From positions 3,863,501 through 3,927,500 of the forward strand of contig CP096134.1 of NCBI GenBank assembly GCA_023242925.1: DNA of 64,000 nt. The letters are read 5' to 3'. The notes under the pieces were generated by a model. That model searched no databases. It was not told where the DNA came from and saw nothing but the letters and a program-made list of their open reading frames with translations. The DNA is from Hyphomonadaceae bacterium JAD_PAG50586_4 (GTDB lineage Bacteria > Pseudomonadota > Alphaproteobacteria > Caulobacterales > Aquidulcibacteraceae). The position numbers and the translations under genes are program-made. Within the stretch, counting starts at the first letter, position 1. Every line of letters begins with the position of its first letter. Of the stretch, positions 46,755 through 54,496 are shown in pieces.

Positions 46755-48467
46755 GGATTTCATGCCCCTCAAAATACCCTGCCAGCGGTCGCTTCGGCCA
46801 AAGGCCCAAGCGCGAGCGCGGGGAAAACGTGAGCGCGCCGACGATCACGATGATGAAAGCAAGCAGGAAGATGAAGAGCGGCCCATTGGTCGGGAACGAG
46901 CCGACAGAGGCCGGCGCACTCGCTTTTGCCGCCAAGCTGCCAGCGATCGCAAGCACAGGGATGATGACGAGGAAGCGCCCGATTAGCATCGCCGCGGCTT
47001 GCGCGTAGGTATAAAAATCGCTCGTCGCGGTGAGGCCGCCGAAAGCCGAGCCATTGTTACCTGCCGCCGATGCAAATGCGTAGAACATCTCCGTGAAGCC
47101 GTGCGGGCCAGCATCCTGAAGACCGGTGCGCCCCGCTTCTGTCGACGCGGCGAGCGCCGTGCCGATCAGAATCGCGAGCGGTGACGCCAGGATCGCGAGC
47201 ACAGAGAGCTTTACGTCGCGCGCTTCGATCTTCTTGCCGTGATAGGCTGGCGTGCGGCCGACCATGAGGCCGGCGACGAAGATCGTCAGGATCGCGAAGA
47301 CGAGCACGCCATAGAGGCCCGCGCCGACGCCGCCAACAATCACCTCACCGCTGAGAATGTTCACTAGCGGCGCCATGCCGCCCAGCGCAGAGAAGCTATC
47401 GTGCATGGCGTTGACGGCGCCGCATGACGCAGCCGTCGTGATCGCGGCAAAGAGCACGGAGGCGGCGACGCCGAAGCGCGTCTCCTTGCCTTCCATATTC
47501 GCCGCGCCCGGATCGACGCCCGCCGCCATCAGCGCTGGTGTCGCCTGCGTCTCGGCCCAATACGCCGCGCCCACGCCAATGATGAAAAGCACGCCCATCG
47601 CCGCGAGCAGCGCCCAGCCTTGACGTTCATCGCCAACCATGCGGCCGAACATGATCGTCATGGCGGCGCCGATCACGAAGATCGACAGCATCTGAATGAG
47701 ATTGACTGCCGCGCCCATATTTTCGAACGGGTGCGCGGCATTCACGTTGAAAAAGCCGCCGCCATTGGTCCCGAGCATCTTGATCGCGATCTGACTTGCG
47801 ACCGGGCCGACGGCGATATCTTGTTGGGCGCCTTCGAGCGTCGTCGCCGGCAATGAGCCGGCCAAAGTTTGCGGCATACCAAGCGCCGTGAAGACCAGCG
47901 CCATCAGGATCGAGATTGGCAGCAACACGTGGAGCACGCCGCGCGTCGTATCGACCCAGAAATTGCCAATGGTTCCGGCGCCTTGCGCGCAAAGCCGCGC
48001 GCGAACGCCACCGCCACCGCCATGCCGACCGCAGCGGAGACAAAGTTCTGCACGGTGAGCCCCGCCATCTGCGAGAAATGGCTCATCGTGGTCTCGCCGC
48101 CATAAGCTTGCCAATTCGTGTTGGTCACGAAGCTGACAGCCGTGTTCATAGCGATGTTCGGCGCAACGCCCTCGAAGCCCTGCGGATTGAATGGCAGCGC
48201 GCCTTGCAAGCGCAGCAGCGCGTAAAGTCCCAGCGTGCACAGCAAGCTGAACACAACGAGCGCGAGCGCGTAGCCTTTCCAATCGTGCTCTTGGTCCGCC
48301 TTCACCCCGCCAAGCGCGTAGAAGGCGCGCTCAATAGGACGGAGCACCGGCGACAGCACCGTGCCGCGTCCGGCGTACACAGCATCAAGATAAAGCCCGA
48401 GAGGCCGCGCCATCGCGGCCACAAGCAGCACGAACCCAAGGATCAGGGTCCATCCTTCCAATGTCAT
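46747..48467 (-). CDS. kdpA: Potassium-transporting ATPase subunit A (frameshifted)
   Basis: The K+ channel-like subunit, 573 aa after repair. The N-terminal frame has SFVTNTNWQAYGGETTMSHF (selectivity-type loop) and runs to RGFARKAPEPL. A lost G near 47981 (AAGGCG for AAGGGCG) explains the switch to the second frame with GNFWVDTTRGVLHVLLPISI. The later loops are GTNGGGFFNVNAAHPFEN and FASAAGNNGSAFGG. Everything else is conserved, so a sequence error is likely. Confidence 0.93.
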
Positions 48468-48479
48468 TTGATGTCGCCT

Positions 48480-48569
48480 TTAGAAGCGCTCTGGCCGCAG
48501 CAGCGCGGCGAGGAAAAGGATGAACAGCGCAGCGCCAAGCACGCCGCCGAGAACAAGATCGAGGCTCAT
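48480..48569 (-). CDS. kdpF: KdpF small subunit
   Basis: A 29-aa single-helix peptide, MSLDLVLGGVLGAALFI then LFLAALLRPERF. The LLRPERF end is the KdpF hallmark. It stabilises the KdpFABC complex as a lipid-like subunit. It lies 12 bases upstream of kdpA and three bases after a 27-aa ORF. Confidence 0.85.
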   Translation of the reverse strand: MSLDLVLGGVLGAALFILFLAALLRPERF

Positions 48570-48571
48570 CC

Positions 48572-48655
48572 TCAAAGCCTCCGCACGCCCGCCAACGCCG
48601 CGCCAATCAGCGCGAACGCAAGCAGAATAAAACCAACGGCAATCAGGTCTGGCAT
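48572..48655 (-). CDS. 27-aa membrane microprotein ahead of kdpF
   Basis: A frame MPDLIAVGFILLAFALIG then AALAGVRRL, with a single hydrophobic helix and a basic C-terminus. It ends two bases before the kdpF ATG, which shares the local GAGG. Small helices of this type directly upstream of kdpF are seen in alphaproteobacterial kdp operons. It could be an additional KdpF-like subunit or a leader peptide for the operon. Confidence 0.6.
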   Translation of the reverse strand: MPDLIAVGFILLAFALIGAALAGVRRL

Positions 48656-48661
48656 GCATGG

Positions 48662-48722
48662 CCTCTCTCAGCTGAGCGAGAGGTGCCGCGTCGGACATAA
48701 AGGATCGAGGCGCCGACGCGGC
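48662..48722 (-). promoter_or_regulatory. Kdp operon leader with two hairpins
   Basis: On the minus strand, the leader between the repeat site and the first kdp ATG has a perfect 10-bp stem (GCCGCGTCGG, 48685-48694, with CCGACGCGGC, 48713-48722) and, nearer the start codon, a 22-base palindrome (CCTCTC...GAGAGG, 48662-48683). They could act in mRNA stability or in translation control. Confidence 0.4.
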
Positions 48723-48728
48723 TTGCAC

Positions 48729-48746
48729 CATTAAGAACACATTAAG
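48729..48746 (-). promoter_or_regulatory. Candidate KdpE binding site (direct repeat)
   Basis: CATTAAG occurs twice, at 48729-48735 and 48740-48746, 11 bp apart (CTTAATG-4 nt-CTTAATG on the kdp strand). A direct repeat at one helical turn is typical of OmpR-family regulators. It sits about 75-90 bases ahead of the first kdp start codon. Confidence 0.45.
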
Positions 48747-48974
48747 TTTGGTGACGCCGCTGGGCGATAAAGCCCGGCATACCGGGCTTCAGTGTCAGGT
48801 TTCCTGTGGTTTGCGGACACGGTCGGCCCGGGGACCCAGTGACAGCAAAGGGCCAATGGACTAACCCGCTCCCGCGGGACGCAGATTCTGCAAGCGCTTG
48901 CGCCAGCGCCATCACCTCCTGTCTGAGGGCTGCGCCCGGATGGGCCGGGTCGCGCCCAGACGGGAGACCCAGCC

Positions 48975-49853
48975 ATGGCCGACGCGCCTCCGATCCATCC
49001 TCTCCGCCAGCGCATGATCGAAGACATGACGCTTCGAGGCCTCAACAGCGCCTCGCAGAAGACCTACCTCCGTGCGGTCCGCGCGTGCTGCACCCATACG
49101 GGGCGCAAGCCTGCTGAGCTTACAGCCGAAGACGCGCGGTCCTTTCTGCTGCATTTGCAACGGCAAGGTCTCAGCATCGGCTCCATCAACAGTCACGCGA
49201 CCTCTCTGCGCTTCTTCATGCGGGTGACGCTCGGCGCCAGCGCCGACATGGATCGCGTGCCAATCCTCAAGGAGCGTCGCGCCCTTCCCGCCATCCTCAC
49301 GCCAGCGGAGGTGGCGCGCATCATCGCCGCAGCGCCCGGACTCAAATATCGCACAGCCATCAGCGTCACATACGGCGCGGGCCTGCGCGCTTCCGAGACC
49401 GCTTCTCTCAAGGTCTGTCATATCGACAGCAGCGCCATGACGCTCAGTATCGAGCAAGGCAAGGGGCGCAAGGATCGCAAAGCCAAGTTGTCGCCGCAGC
49501 TTTTGGCGACTCTGCGCGCCTGGTGGATGGCGGAGCGACCCAAGCTTTGGCTCTTCCCAAGCCGCAGCGGCATTCTCAATCCGATCAGCCCACGTCAGCT
49601 CTCACGTCAATTCATGCACGCGGTCGACGCCGCCGATATCGACAAGCGAGGGCGACGCATCACGCTGCATACGCTCAGGCATTCCTTCGCCACCCATCTG
49701 CTCGATGCAGGCGTCGACATCCGCGTCATCCAAGTCATGCTTGGCCACGCCAAGCTGGAGACGACCTCGATCTATACGCAGGTGTCGCCAAAGCTGATGC
49801 AGGCAGCCCAAAGCCCGTACGATAGCTTGCCGTCGATCGACACGCCGCCTTGA
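48975..49853 (+). CDS. Tyrosine recombinase of the IS91 element
   Basis: A 292-aa integrase with an N-terminal SAM-like DNA-binding domain and the complete catalytic set: Arg138 (YGAGLRASE), the KGRKDRK lysine, His232 and Arg235 (HTLRHSFATHLL), His258 (LGHAKLETT) and Tyr267 (SIYTQV). Such recombinases precede the transposase in many IS91-family elements and may process element circles. ATG at 48975 after GGGAGA. Confidence 0.9.
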   Translation: MADAPPIHPLRQRMIEDMTLRGLNSASQKTYLRAVRACCTHTGRKPAELTAEDARSFLLHLQRQGLSIGSINSHATSLRFFMRVTLGASADMDRVPILKERRALPAILTPAEVARIIAAAPGLKYRTAISVTYGAGLRASETASLKVCHIDSSAMTLSIEQGKGRKDRKAKLSPQLLATLRAWWMAERPKLWLFPSRSGILNPISPRQLSRQFMHAVDAADIDKRGRRITLHTLRHSFATHLLDAGVDIRVIQVMLGHAKLETTSIYTQVSPKLMQAAQSPYDSLPSIDTPP

Positions 49854-49859
49854 TCGCCC

Positions 49860-51050
49860 GTGCCACGCTCGGATCTGGAGGTCGCGGATATCTTCCGCGC
49901 CCTCGGGCCGGTTTATCGCGCGCGTAACGCCGGACATCTCAGTCTCGGCCAATTGCGCGTCATGTCAGCGATCGAGACCTGCCGCACAGCAGCACTCGGC
50001 GGCCATGTCAGCCGATGCGAAGACTGCGCCCACATCGATGTGGCCTACAATTCATGCCGCAACCGCCACTGTCCCAAATGTCAGGCGGCGGCCGCGTACG
50101 ATTGGCTTGAGGCGCGTCGCGCCGAGCTGCTGCCAGTCGCCTATTATCATGTCGTCTTCACGCTGCCCGCGCCGATCGCCGACATCGCCTATACCAACAA
50201 AGCGGTGATCTATAACGCGCTGTTCAAGGCCGCCTCCGAAGCGCTGCTTACCATCGCCGCAGATCCCAAACACCTGGGCGCTAAGATCGGCGTCACCATG
50301 GTGCTGCACACCTGGGGCTCAGCGCTCACGCATCATCCGCACATGCATTGCATCGTGCCGGGTGGAGGCATTGCACCAGATGGCGAGCGCTGGATTCCCT
50401 GTCGGCCAAATTTCTTTCTGCCGGTGCGCGTGCTCTCGCGACTGTTTCGGCGTCTCATGCTGCAACGCCTTGTCGCCGCGCACGGCGACGGCGCGCTCCG
50501 CTTCTTCGGCGATCATGCCAATCTCAGCGACATCGATGCATTTCGCGCCTTCTTGAAGCCGCTCCATCGCAGCGATTGGGTGGTCTACGCCAAGCGCCCT
50601 TTCGCGGGGCCTGATCAAGTGCTCTCGTATCTCGCGCGCTACACCCATCGCGTCGCTATCGCCAACAGCCGGCTCGTCGCCTTCGAAGCGGGCCGCATCA
50701 CTTTCAAATGGAAGGATTATCGGCGCGAGGGCCAAGATCGCTACGGCCTGATGACGCTCGACGGCGCCGACTTCATCCGCCGCTTCCTGCTGCACGTTCT
50801 CCCCGACGGCTTTCATCGCATTCGACATTACGGTCTCTTTGCCAACGGCGCGCGCGCCGACAATATCGCGCTCGCCCGACGCTTGCTTGACGCGCTGCCG
50901 CCAGCGCCGCCGCCGGCAGAGCCGGACGCGGCGCCCGCGCCGAAGCCCTGCCCATGCTGCGGCGGCCGTCTCATCTTGATCGAAGCCTTCGAGCGCCCAC
51001 GCACGCCGCAACGCCGCGCAGCTTCACCTCTGTGGTGCGACACATCATGA
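49860..51050 (+). CDS. IS91-family transposase
   Basis: A 396-aa HUH-type rolling-circle transposase. The N-terminal zinc finger is CEDCAHIDVAYNSCRNRHC then PKC; the HUH histidines are in HHPHMHCIVPGGG; and the catalytic tyrosines are in VLSYLARYTHRVAIANSR. It nicks single-stranded DNA at the element's ori end. The start is GTG at 49860, six bases after the recombinase stop. Confidence 0.93.
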   Translation: MPRSDLEVADIFRALGPVYRARNAGHLSLGQLRVMSAIETCRTAALGGHVSRCEDCAHIDVAYNSCRNRHCPKCQAAAAYDWLEARRAELLPVAYYHVVFTLPAPIADIAYTNKAVIYNALFKAASEALLTIAADPKHLGAKIGVTMVLHTWGSALTHHPHMHCIVPGGGIAPDGERWIPCRPNFFLPVRVLSRLFRRLMLQRLVAAHGDGALRFFGDHANLSDIDAFRAFLKPLHRSDWVVYAKRPFAGPDQVLSYLARYTHRVAIANSRLVAFEAGRITFKWKDYRREGQDRYGLMTLDGADFIRRFLLHVLPDGFHRIRHYGLFANGARADNIALARRLLDALPPAPPPAEPDAAPAPKPCPCCGGRLILIEAFERPRTPQRRAASPLWCDTS

Positions 51051-51495
51051 GCATGGCGAAATTTCACCGACATCATCGGCGTTCAAGAAGCGCGCGACGT
51101 TCGCGCGAAGCACCCTCACGCTTTGTGCACACGGCCGCGCGCCGCAATCCGCGCTCGCGTCCCCTTCAACGATGATCTTCATGCTATTGCGTCAAACAGC
51201 GCGCGTGCACAGCGTCGCTCAACCGACTTGCGCGTCACCGCCGACACCAAGGCTCGCGCTCAAATCCCCATAGCGCTTAGCGCTGCATCCCGCGGGTCAG
51301 CCATTGAGCTTTCTACGACACCCGCCCTCAATGGGGCGGACAGATTTGCGCGTGGGCGGGCGTCCTAGAAACCTAAACAGAGCCTGCCCTCCCGACAGAA
51401 TCTCATCAAGGACCGCGCCTGCGCGTAAACCCGTCGTATGATCGGCGCTCAATCCCGTGAAGAGACATCAGCGCGGAGTCGTCCGGTAGCAGGCA
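51051..51495. other. 445-base gap: IS91 right end and regulator 3' flank
   Basis: No convincing gene is present. It holds the hairpin assigned to the right end of the IS91 element and, further right, DNA that precedes the end of the MocR-like gene. The short frames here are without family pattern. Confidence 0.45.
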
Positions 51496-53370
51496 TTAGC
51501 CGGTCACGGTGGCGCCCTCAGGATTGGCGCGCACGATGACGCCGCGATTGAATAGAACCAAATCATCCTTGTACCAGCGGATCTGATCACGTTCGACAAC
51601 GGTGAGGAAGCGCGCCGTTTCACTGTAGGACCAATTATTCCAACGGCGACACCAGCGATCGTCTTCGATCCACCATTCACCCTCGTCGCAATCTTCGTGC
51701 GCGTATCCCGCCTTGCCGATGAGCGTGCCGTCGGGGCGCACCTCGACAGAATACGGATCGCCGTAAGCGGTGTGACAGAGTAAAGTCGCACCCGGCATGA
51801 TTTTGGAAAGGGCATCGTCCTTGAGCCAGGAAGGCTGAGCGGTGTCCAGTCGATCCAAGGTGGGATCCGTGAGTTCGTGAATCACTTTGGCCAGCTCGGC
51901 GACGCCGTCACGAATGCGCGGCAAACTCAAACTGGAAACACCCATCCGAAACGCGTTGGCGCCTCCGCGCGCGTCGTGGAAGAAGCGACGCGCTGGCTCA
52001 ATCAGAACGCCGCGCTTGGCCGCCTCCTTGGCCAAGAGACTGCCGTCAAGCCCCGGCGGCCCCTCCACCCAGATTGAGGTGCCCGTGAGCTTGGGATCGA
52101 TCAGCACCAAGCGCGGCAAATAATAGTTCAGGGCGTCGCGCAACGCCGTCAGACGCTGGTTGACGGCCCGCCTTACCTTCGCTGCTGCGCTGTCGTGGTG
52201 ACCGAGAGAGATGAGCAAGGCGCCAATGCGTTGCGCCGCGCGCGGCGCCGGGCCTGCGACAAGACTGCGTATCTTGCGCAGCTCGCGGATCACCTCCGCA
52301 GGCGCAACGACGACACCCAACCTGAGGCCAGGCCCAAACGCATCGCAGAGATTTGAGATGTGCAGCACACGCCCCGCCGCATCGAGACTTTTCAAAGCGG
52401 GCGTTTGGCTATCGTTCACACCGCCGCCGGCCAGATCGATCTCAACAATGAGTCCGTCGCGCTGTGTGACTTTACGGAGCAATTGCTTTTGTCGAGCACG
52501 CGACATCGCAACACCGGTTGGTGCATGGCGTCGCGGCGTCACGATAGTGAGCTCACACGCTTCCAAGCGATTATCGACCACTATGCCTTCGCCATCTACG
52601 GGCTGTGCAACAATGGCGGCGCGCTGCAATCGCAACAGCTCTCGTATCTCCGGCAAACACGGCTCCTCGACTGCAATCGGCCGCTTCGCGTCGACAAACA
52701 ATTGCACGATGAGATCAAGCCCCTGTTTCCAGCCCTCAGTGATCAATACTTCGTCTTCGCGCGCCTCAATGCCGCGTCGAGGCAATATCTTTGTGCGCAC
52801 CTCATGCACAAGCTTCTCGTCATCACCTTCGGCGAATTCACGCGACCAGGCATTGAACTCATGCGCCGTGAAGGCTGCGCGCGTGGCATCGCGCCATTCG
52901 GTGAGAAAACTCAGCTCACTATCAAGGCAATCTTCGAGAAAAGGATAAGGATGCAACGCCCAATCTGGGGGAATACGCCGAGACCAGTCTATGCGACTTC
53001 GCCTTTTCATCAGTGCGCGCCAAGGCGGCGGCGCGCCTTCGCCCTCATAGACATTGCGCGCAACGCGCTGTGAAGCGATGTCGGAAAGATCATCCGCGAC
53101 GAAAAGGCCGCTGCGCTCGCGCGAGGCCAGATAGCCCTCCGCAGTGAGCTGTTGATAGACGATCAGCACCGTGTTGCGCGAAACGCCAAGGCGCGACGCT
53201 AAGCTGCGAGACCCAGGAACCTTGCCGCCCGGCGCCAGGACGCCGGTGGCAATGGCGTGAATCAGCCGCTCTCGGATCTGCTGCTGCAGCGGCGCGGCGC
53301 TCTCGGCATCGACGTAGAAGATTGTCTGATCGCGCGCGCTCGCCAAAGGGCAGGACCTTTCTGGCGCCAT
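51496..53370 (-). CDS. MocR-like regulator lacking the PLP lysine, with an extra C-terminal domain
   Basis: A GntR-type winged helix (APLQQQIRERLIHAIATGVL, SLASRLGVSRNTVLIVYQQL) is fused to an aminotransferase-fold domain, as in MocR/GabR/PdxR regulators. The usual S-x-K-x-x-x-PGLRLG site is NLCDAFGPGLRLG here, so the Schiff-base lysine is absent. A unique tail of about 95 residues follows (YSVEVRPDGTLIGKAGYA, EGEWWIEDDRWCRRWNNWSY, IRWYKDDLVLFNRGV), resembling DUF995-type domains. The start at the ATG 53368-53370 is chosen because it gives a normal N-terminus; that ATG lies inside one copy of the repeated CTGGCGCCAT motif. The gene is divergent from the nitrilase cluster and probably controls it. 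Confidence 0.85.
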   Translation of the reverse strand: MAPERSCPLASARDQTIFYVDAESAAPLQQQIRERLIHAIATGVLAPGGKVPGSRSLASRLGVSRNTVLIVYQQLTAEGYLASRERSGLFVADDLSDIASQRVARNVYEGEGAPPPWRALMKRRSRIDWSRRIPPDWALHPYPFLEDCLDSELSFLTEWRDATRAAFTAHEFNAWSREFAEGDDEKLVHEVRTKILPRRGIEAREDEVLITEGWKQGLDLIVQLFVDAKRPIAVEEPCLPEIRELLRLQRAAIVAQPVDGEGIVVDNRLEACELTIVTPRRHAPTGVAMSRARQKQLLRKVTQRDGLIVEIDLAGGGVNDSQTPALKSLDAAGRVLHISNLCDAFGPGLRLGVVVAPAEVIRELRKIRSLVAGPAPRAAQRIGALLISLGHHDSAAAKVRRAVNQRLTALRDALNYYLPRLVLIDPKLTGTSIWVEGPPGLDGSLLAKEAAKRGVLIEPARRFFHDARGGANAFRMGVSSLSLPRIRDGVAELAKVIHELTDPTLDRLDTAQPSWLKDDALSKIMPGATLLCHTAYGDPYSVEVRPDGTLIGKAGYAHEDCDEGEWWIEDDRWCRRWNNWSYSETARFLTVVERDQIRWYKDDLVLFNRGVIVRANPEGATVTG

Positions 53371-53499
53371 GCTATACCGGCTTCTGGCGCCATCAAGTGT
53401 TTTCGTACGTTCTGCCTCTGCTTTAAGCATCGATTGCTCATAGCCCAGCCCACCATGGGTATCGCTCTGGCGCCATAGATCACTTTCATCTGGCGCTAT
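53361..53499. promoter_or_regulatory. Four operator-like repeats CTGGCGC(C/T)AT
   Basis: Copies at 53361-53370, 53384-53393, 53467-53476 and 53490-53499, all in the same orientation. Within each pair the spacing is 23 bp. The first pair overlaps the start of the regulator gene, the second lies 57-89 bases upstream of the nitrilase start. Direct repeats are the recognition pattern of MocR-type dimers. Confidence 0.7.
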
Positions 53500-53555
53500 A
53501 GTCGGCACGATACACGGCGCACGCTCGGTCTTCGATCATTTCGGAGCTCTTGAGC

Positions 53556-54452
53556 TTGAGCACTCTCGCAGTTGCAGGCCTCCAACTCGAACTCGACCAT
53601 GGCGACAATATCGACGCCATTGGCGAAGAGGTGCGCGCGCTGAAGCGCCGCTTTCCGTGGATTGACATGGCGGTCGTCGGCGAACTCGCCGCGTTTGGTC
53701 CCAAACTGGACAAAGCCCAGCCACTGCCCGGCCCGGCCGAACAGCGCTTTGCCGAAATCGCGCGCGAATGCGGCCTATGGCTCATCCCAGGTTCGATCTA
53801 CGAGCGCCAAGGCGGCAACGTTTACAACACGACGCCCGTTATCAATCCTGACGGCGAGGTGATCGCCCGCTATCGCAAGATGTATCCCTTCCTGCCTTAC
53901 GAGCAGGACGTGGCCGCCGGCGCCCAGAGTGTTGCCTTCGACGTGCCCGGCAAGGGCCGCCTGGGCGTCTCGATCTGTTACGATATGTGGTTTCCCGAGA
54001 CGACGCGCACGCTCGCCTGGATGGGCGCAGAAGCGATCCTCCATCTCGTGATGACCAATACAATCGATCGCGACGTTGAGCTGGCGATGGCGCGCAGCGC
54101 GGCCGCAACCAACCAATGCTATGTGCTCGACATCAATGTCGCCGGACGCCTCGGCTACGGCCGCTCCTTGGTTGCAGGTCCAGGCGGCGAGATCATTCAC
54201 CAAGCTGGCGCCGAGCGCGAAATCATCCCCGTGGAGATCGACTTCGACTATGTGCGTCGCGTTCGCGAGCGCGGCTGGCATGGACTCGGGCAAGTGCTGA
54301 AGAGCTACCGCGATGGCGGTCATAGCTTTCCGCAATATGCGCCAGAGGCGGCGTCAGCGGCGCTCAATCGTTTAGGCGCACTGGAAAAACCGCAAGGCGG
54401 CGATGCGGGGGCATCGCAGCCGTCAGCTGCGCGCAAGACACGGGGCGACTGA
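53556..54452 (+). CDS. Nitrilase-superfamily amidohydrolase
   Basis: A carbon-nitrogen hydrolase of 298 aa with the Glu43-Lys108-Cys141 triad (GELAAFG, RYRKMYPF, SICYDMWFPE). Such enzymes hydrolyse amides (omega-amidase, N-carbamoyl-amine amidases) more often than nitriles. The TTG at 53556 is preferred to the TTG six bases upstream because of its nine-base spacing to GGAG. First gene of the divergent cluster; the TonB receptor follows after 44 bases. Substrate unknown. Confidence 0.85.
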   Translation: MSTLAVAGLQLELDHGDNIDAIGEEVRALKRRFPWIDMAVVGELAAFGPKLDKAQPLPGPAEQRFAEIARECGLWLIPGSIYERQGGNVYNTTPVINPDGEVIARYRKMYPFLPYEQDVAAGAQSVAFDVPGKGRLGVSICYDMWFPETTRTLAWMGAEAILHLVMTNTIDRDVELAMARSAAATNQCYVLDINVAGRLGYGRSLVAGPGGEIIHQAGAEREIIPVEIDFDYVRRVRERGWHGLGQVLKSYRDGGHSFPQYAPEAASAALNRLGALEKPQGGDAGASQPSAARKTRGD

Positions 54453-54496
54453 GGGCGCGCACGCCTTCGGTTCTAGATCAGGGGAGTAAAATAGTG

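Larger units (their letters stand above)
48770..51380 (+). mobile_element. IS91-family element with tyrosine recombinase
   Basis: Two-gene element: a XerC/D-like recombinase followed seven bases later by an IS91-type rolling-circle transposase. The left flank has a hairpin AAGCCCGG-CATA-CCGGGCTT (48770-48789) and the right flank has a hairpin CCGCCC / GGGCGG (51322-51339) near TGCGCGTGGGCGGGCG. These may be the terminal (ter and ori) structures. The exact ends cannot be fixed because IS91 elements make no target duplication. Confidence 0.7.

Noticed and set aside
53370..53508. Longer N-terminus of the MocR-like regulator
   Set aside because: It would run through the operator-like repeats and has no family similarity before the winged helix.
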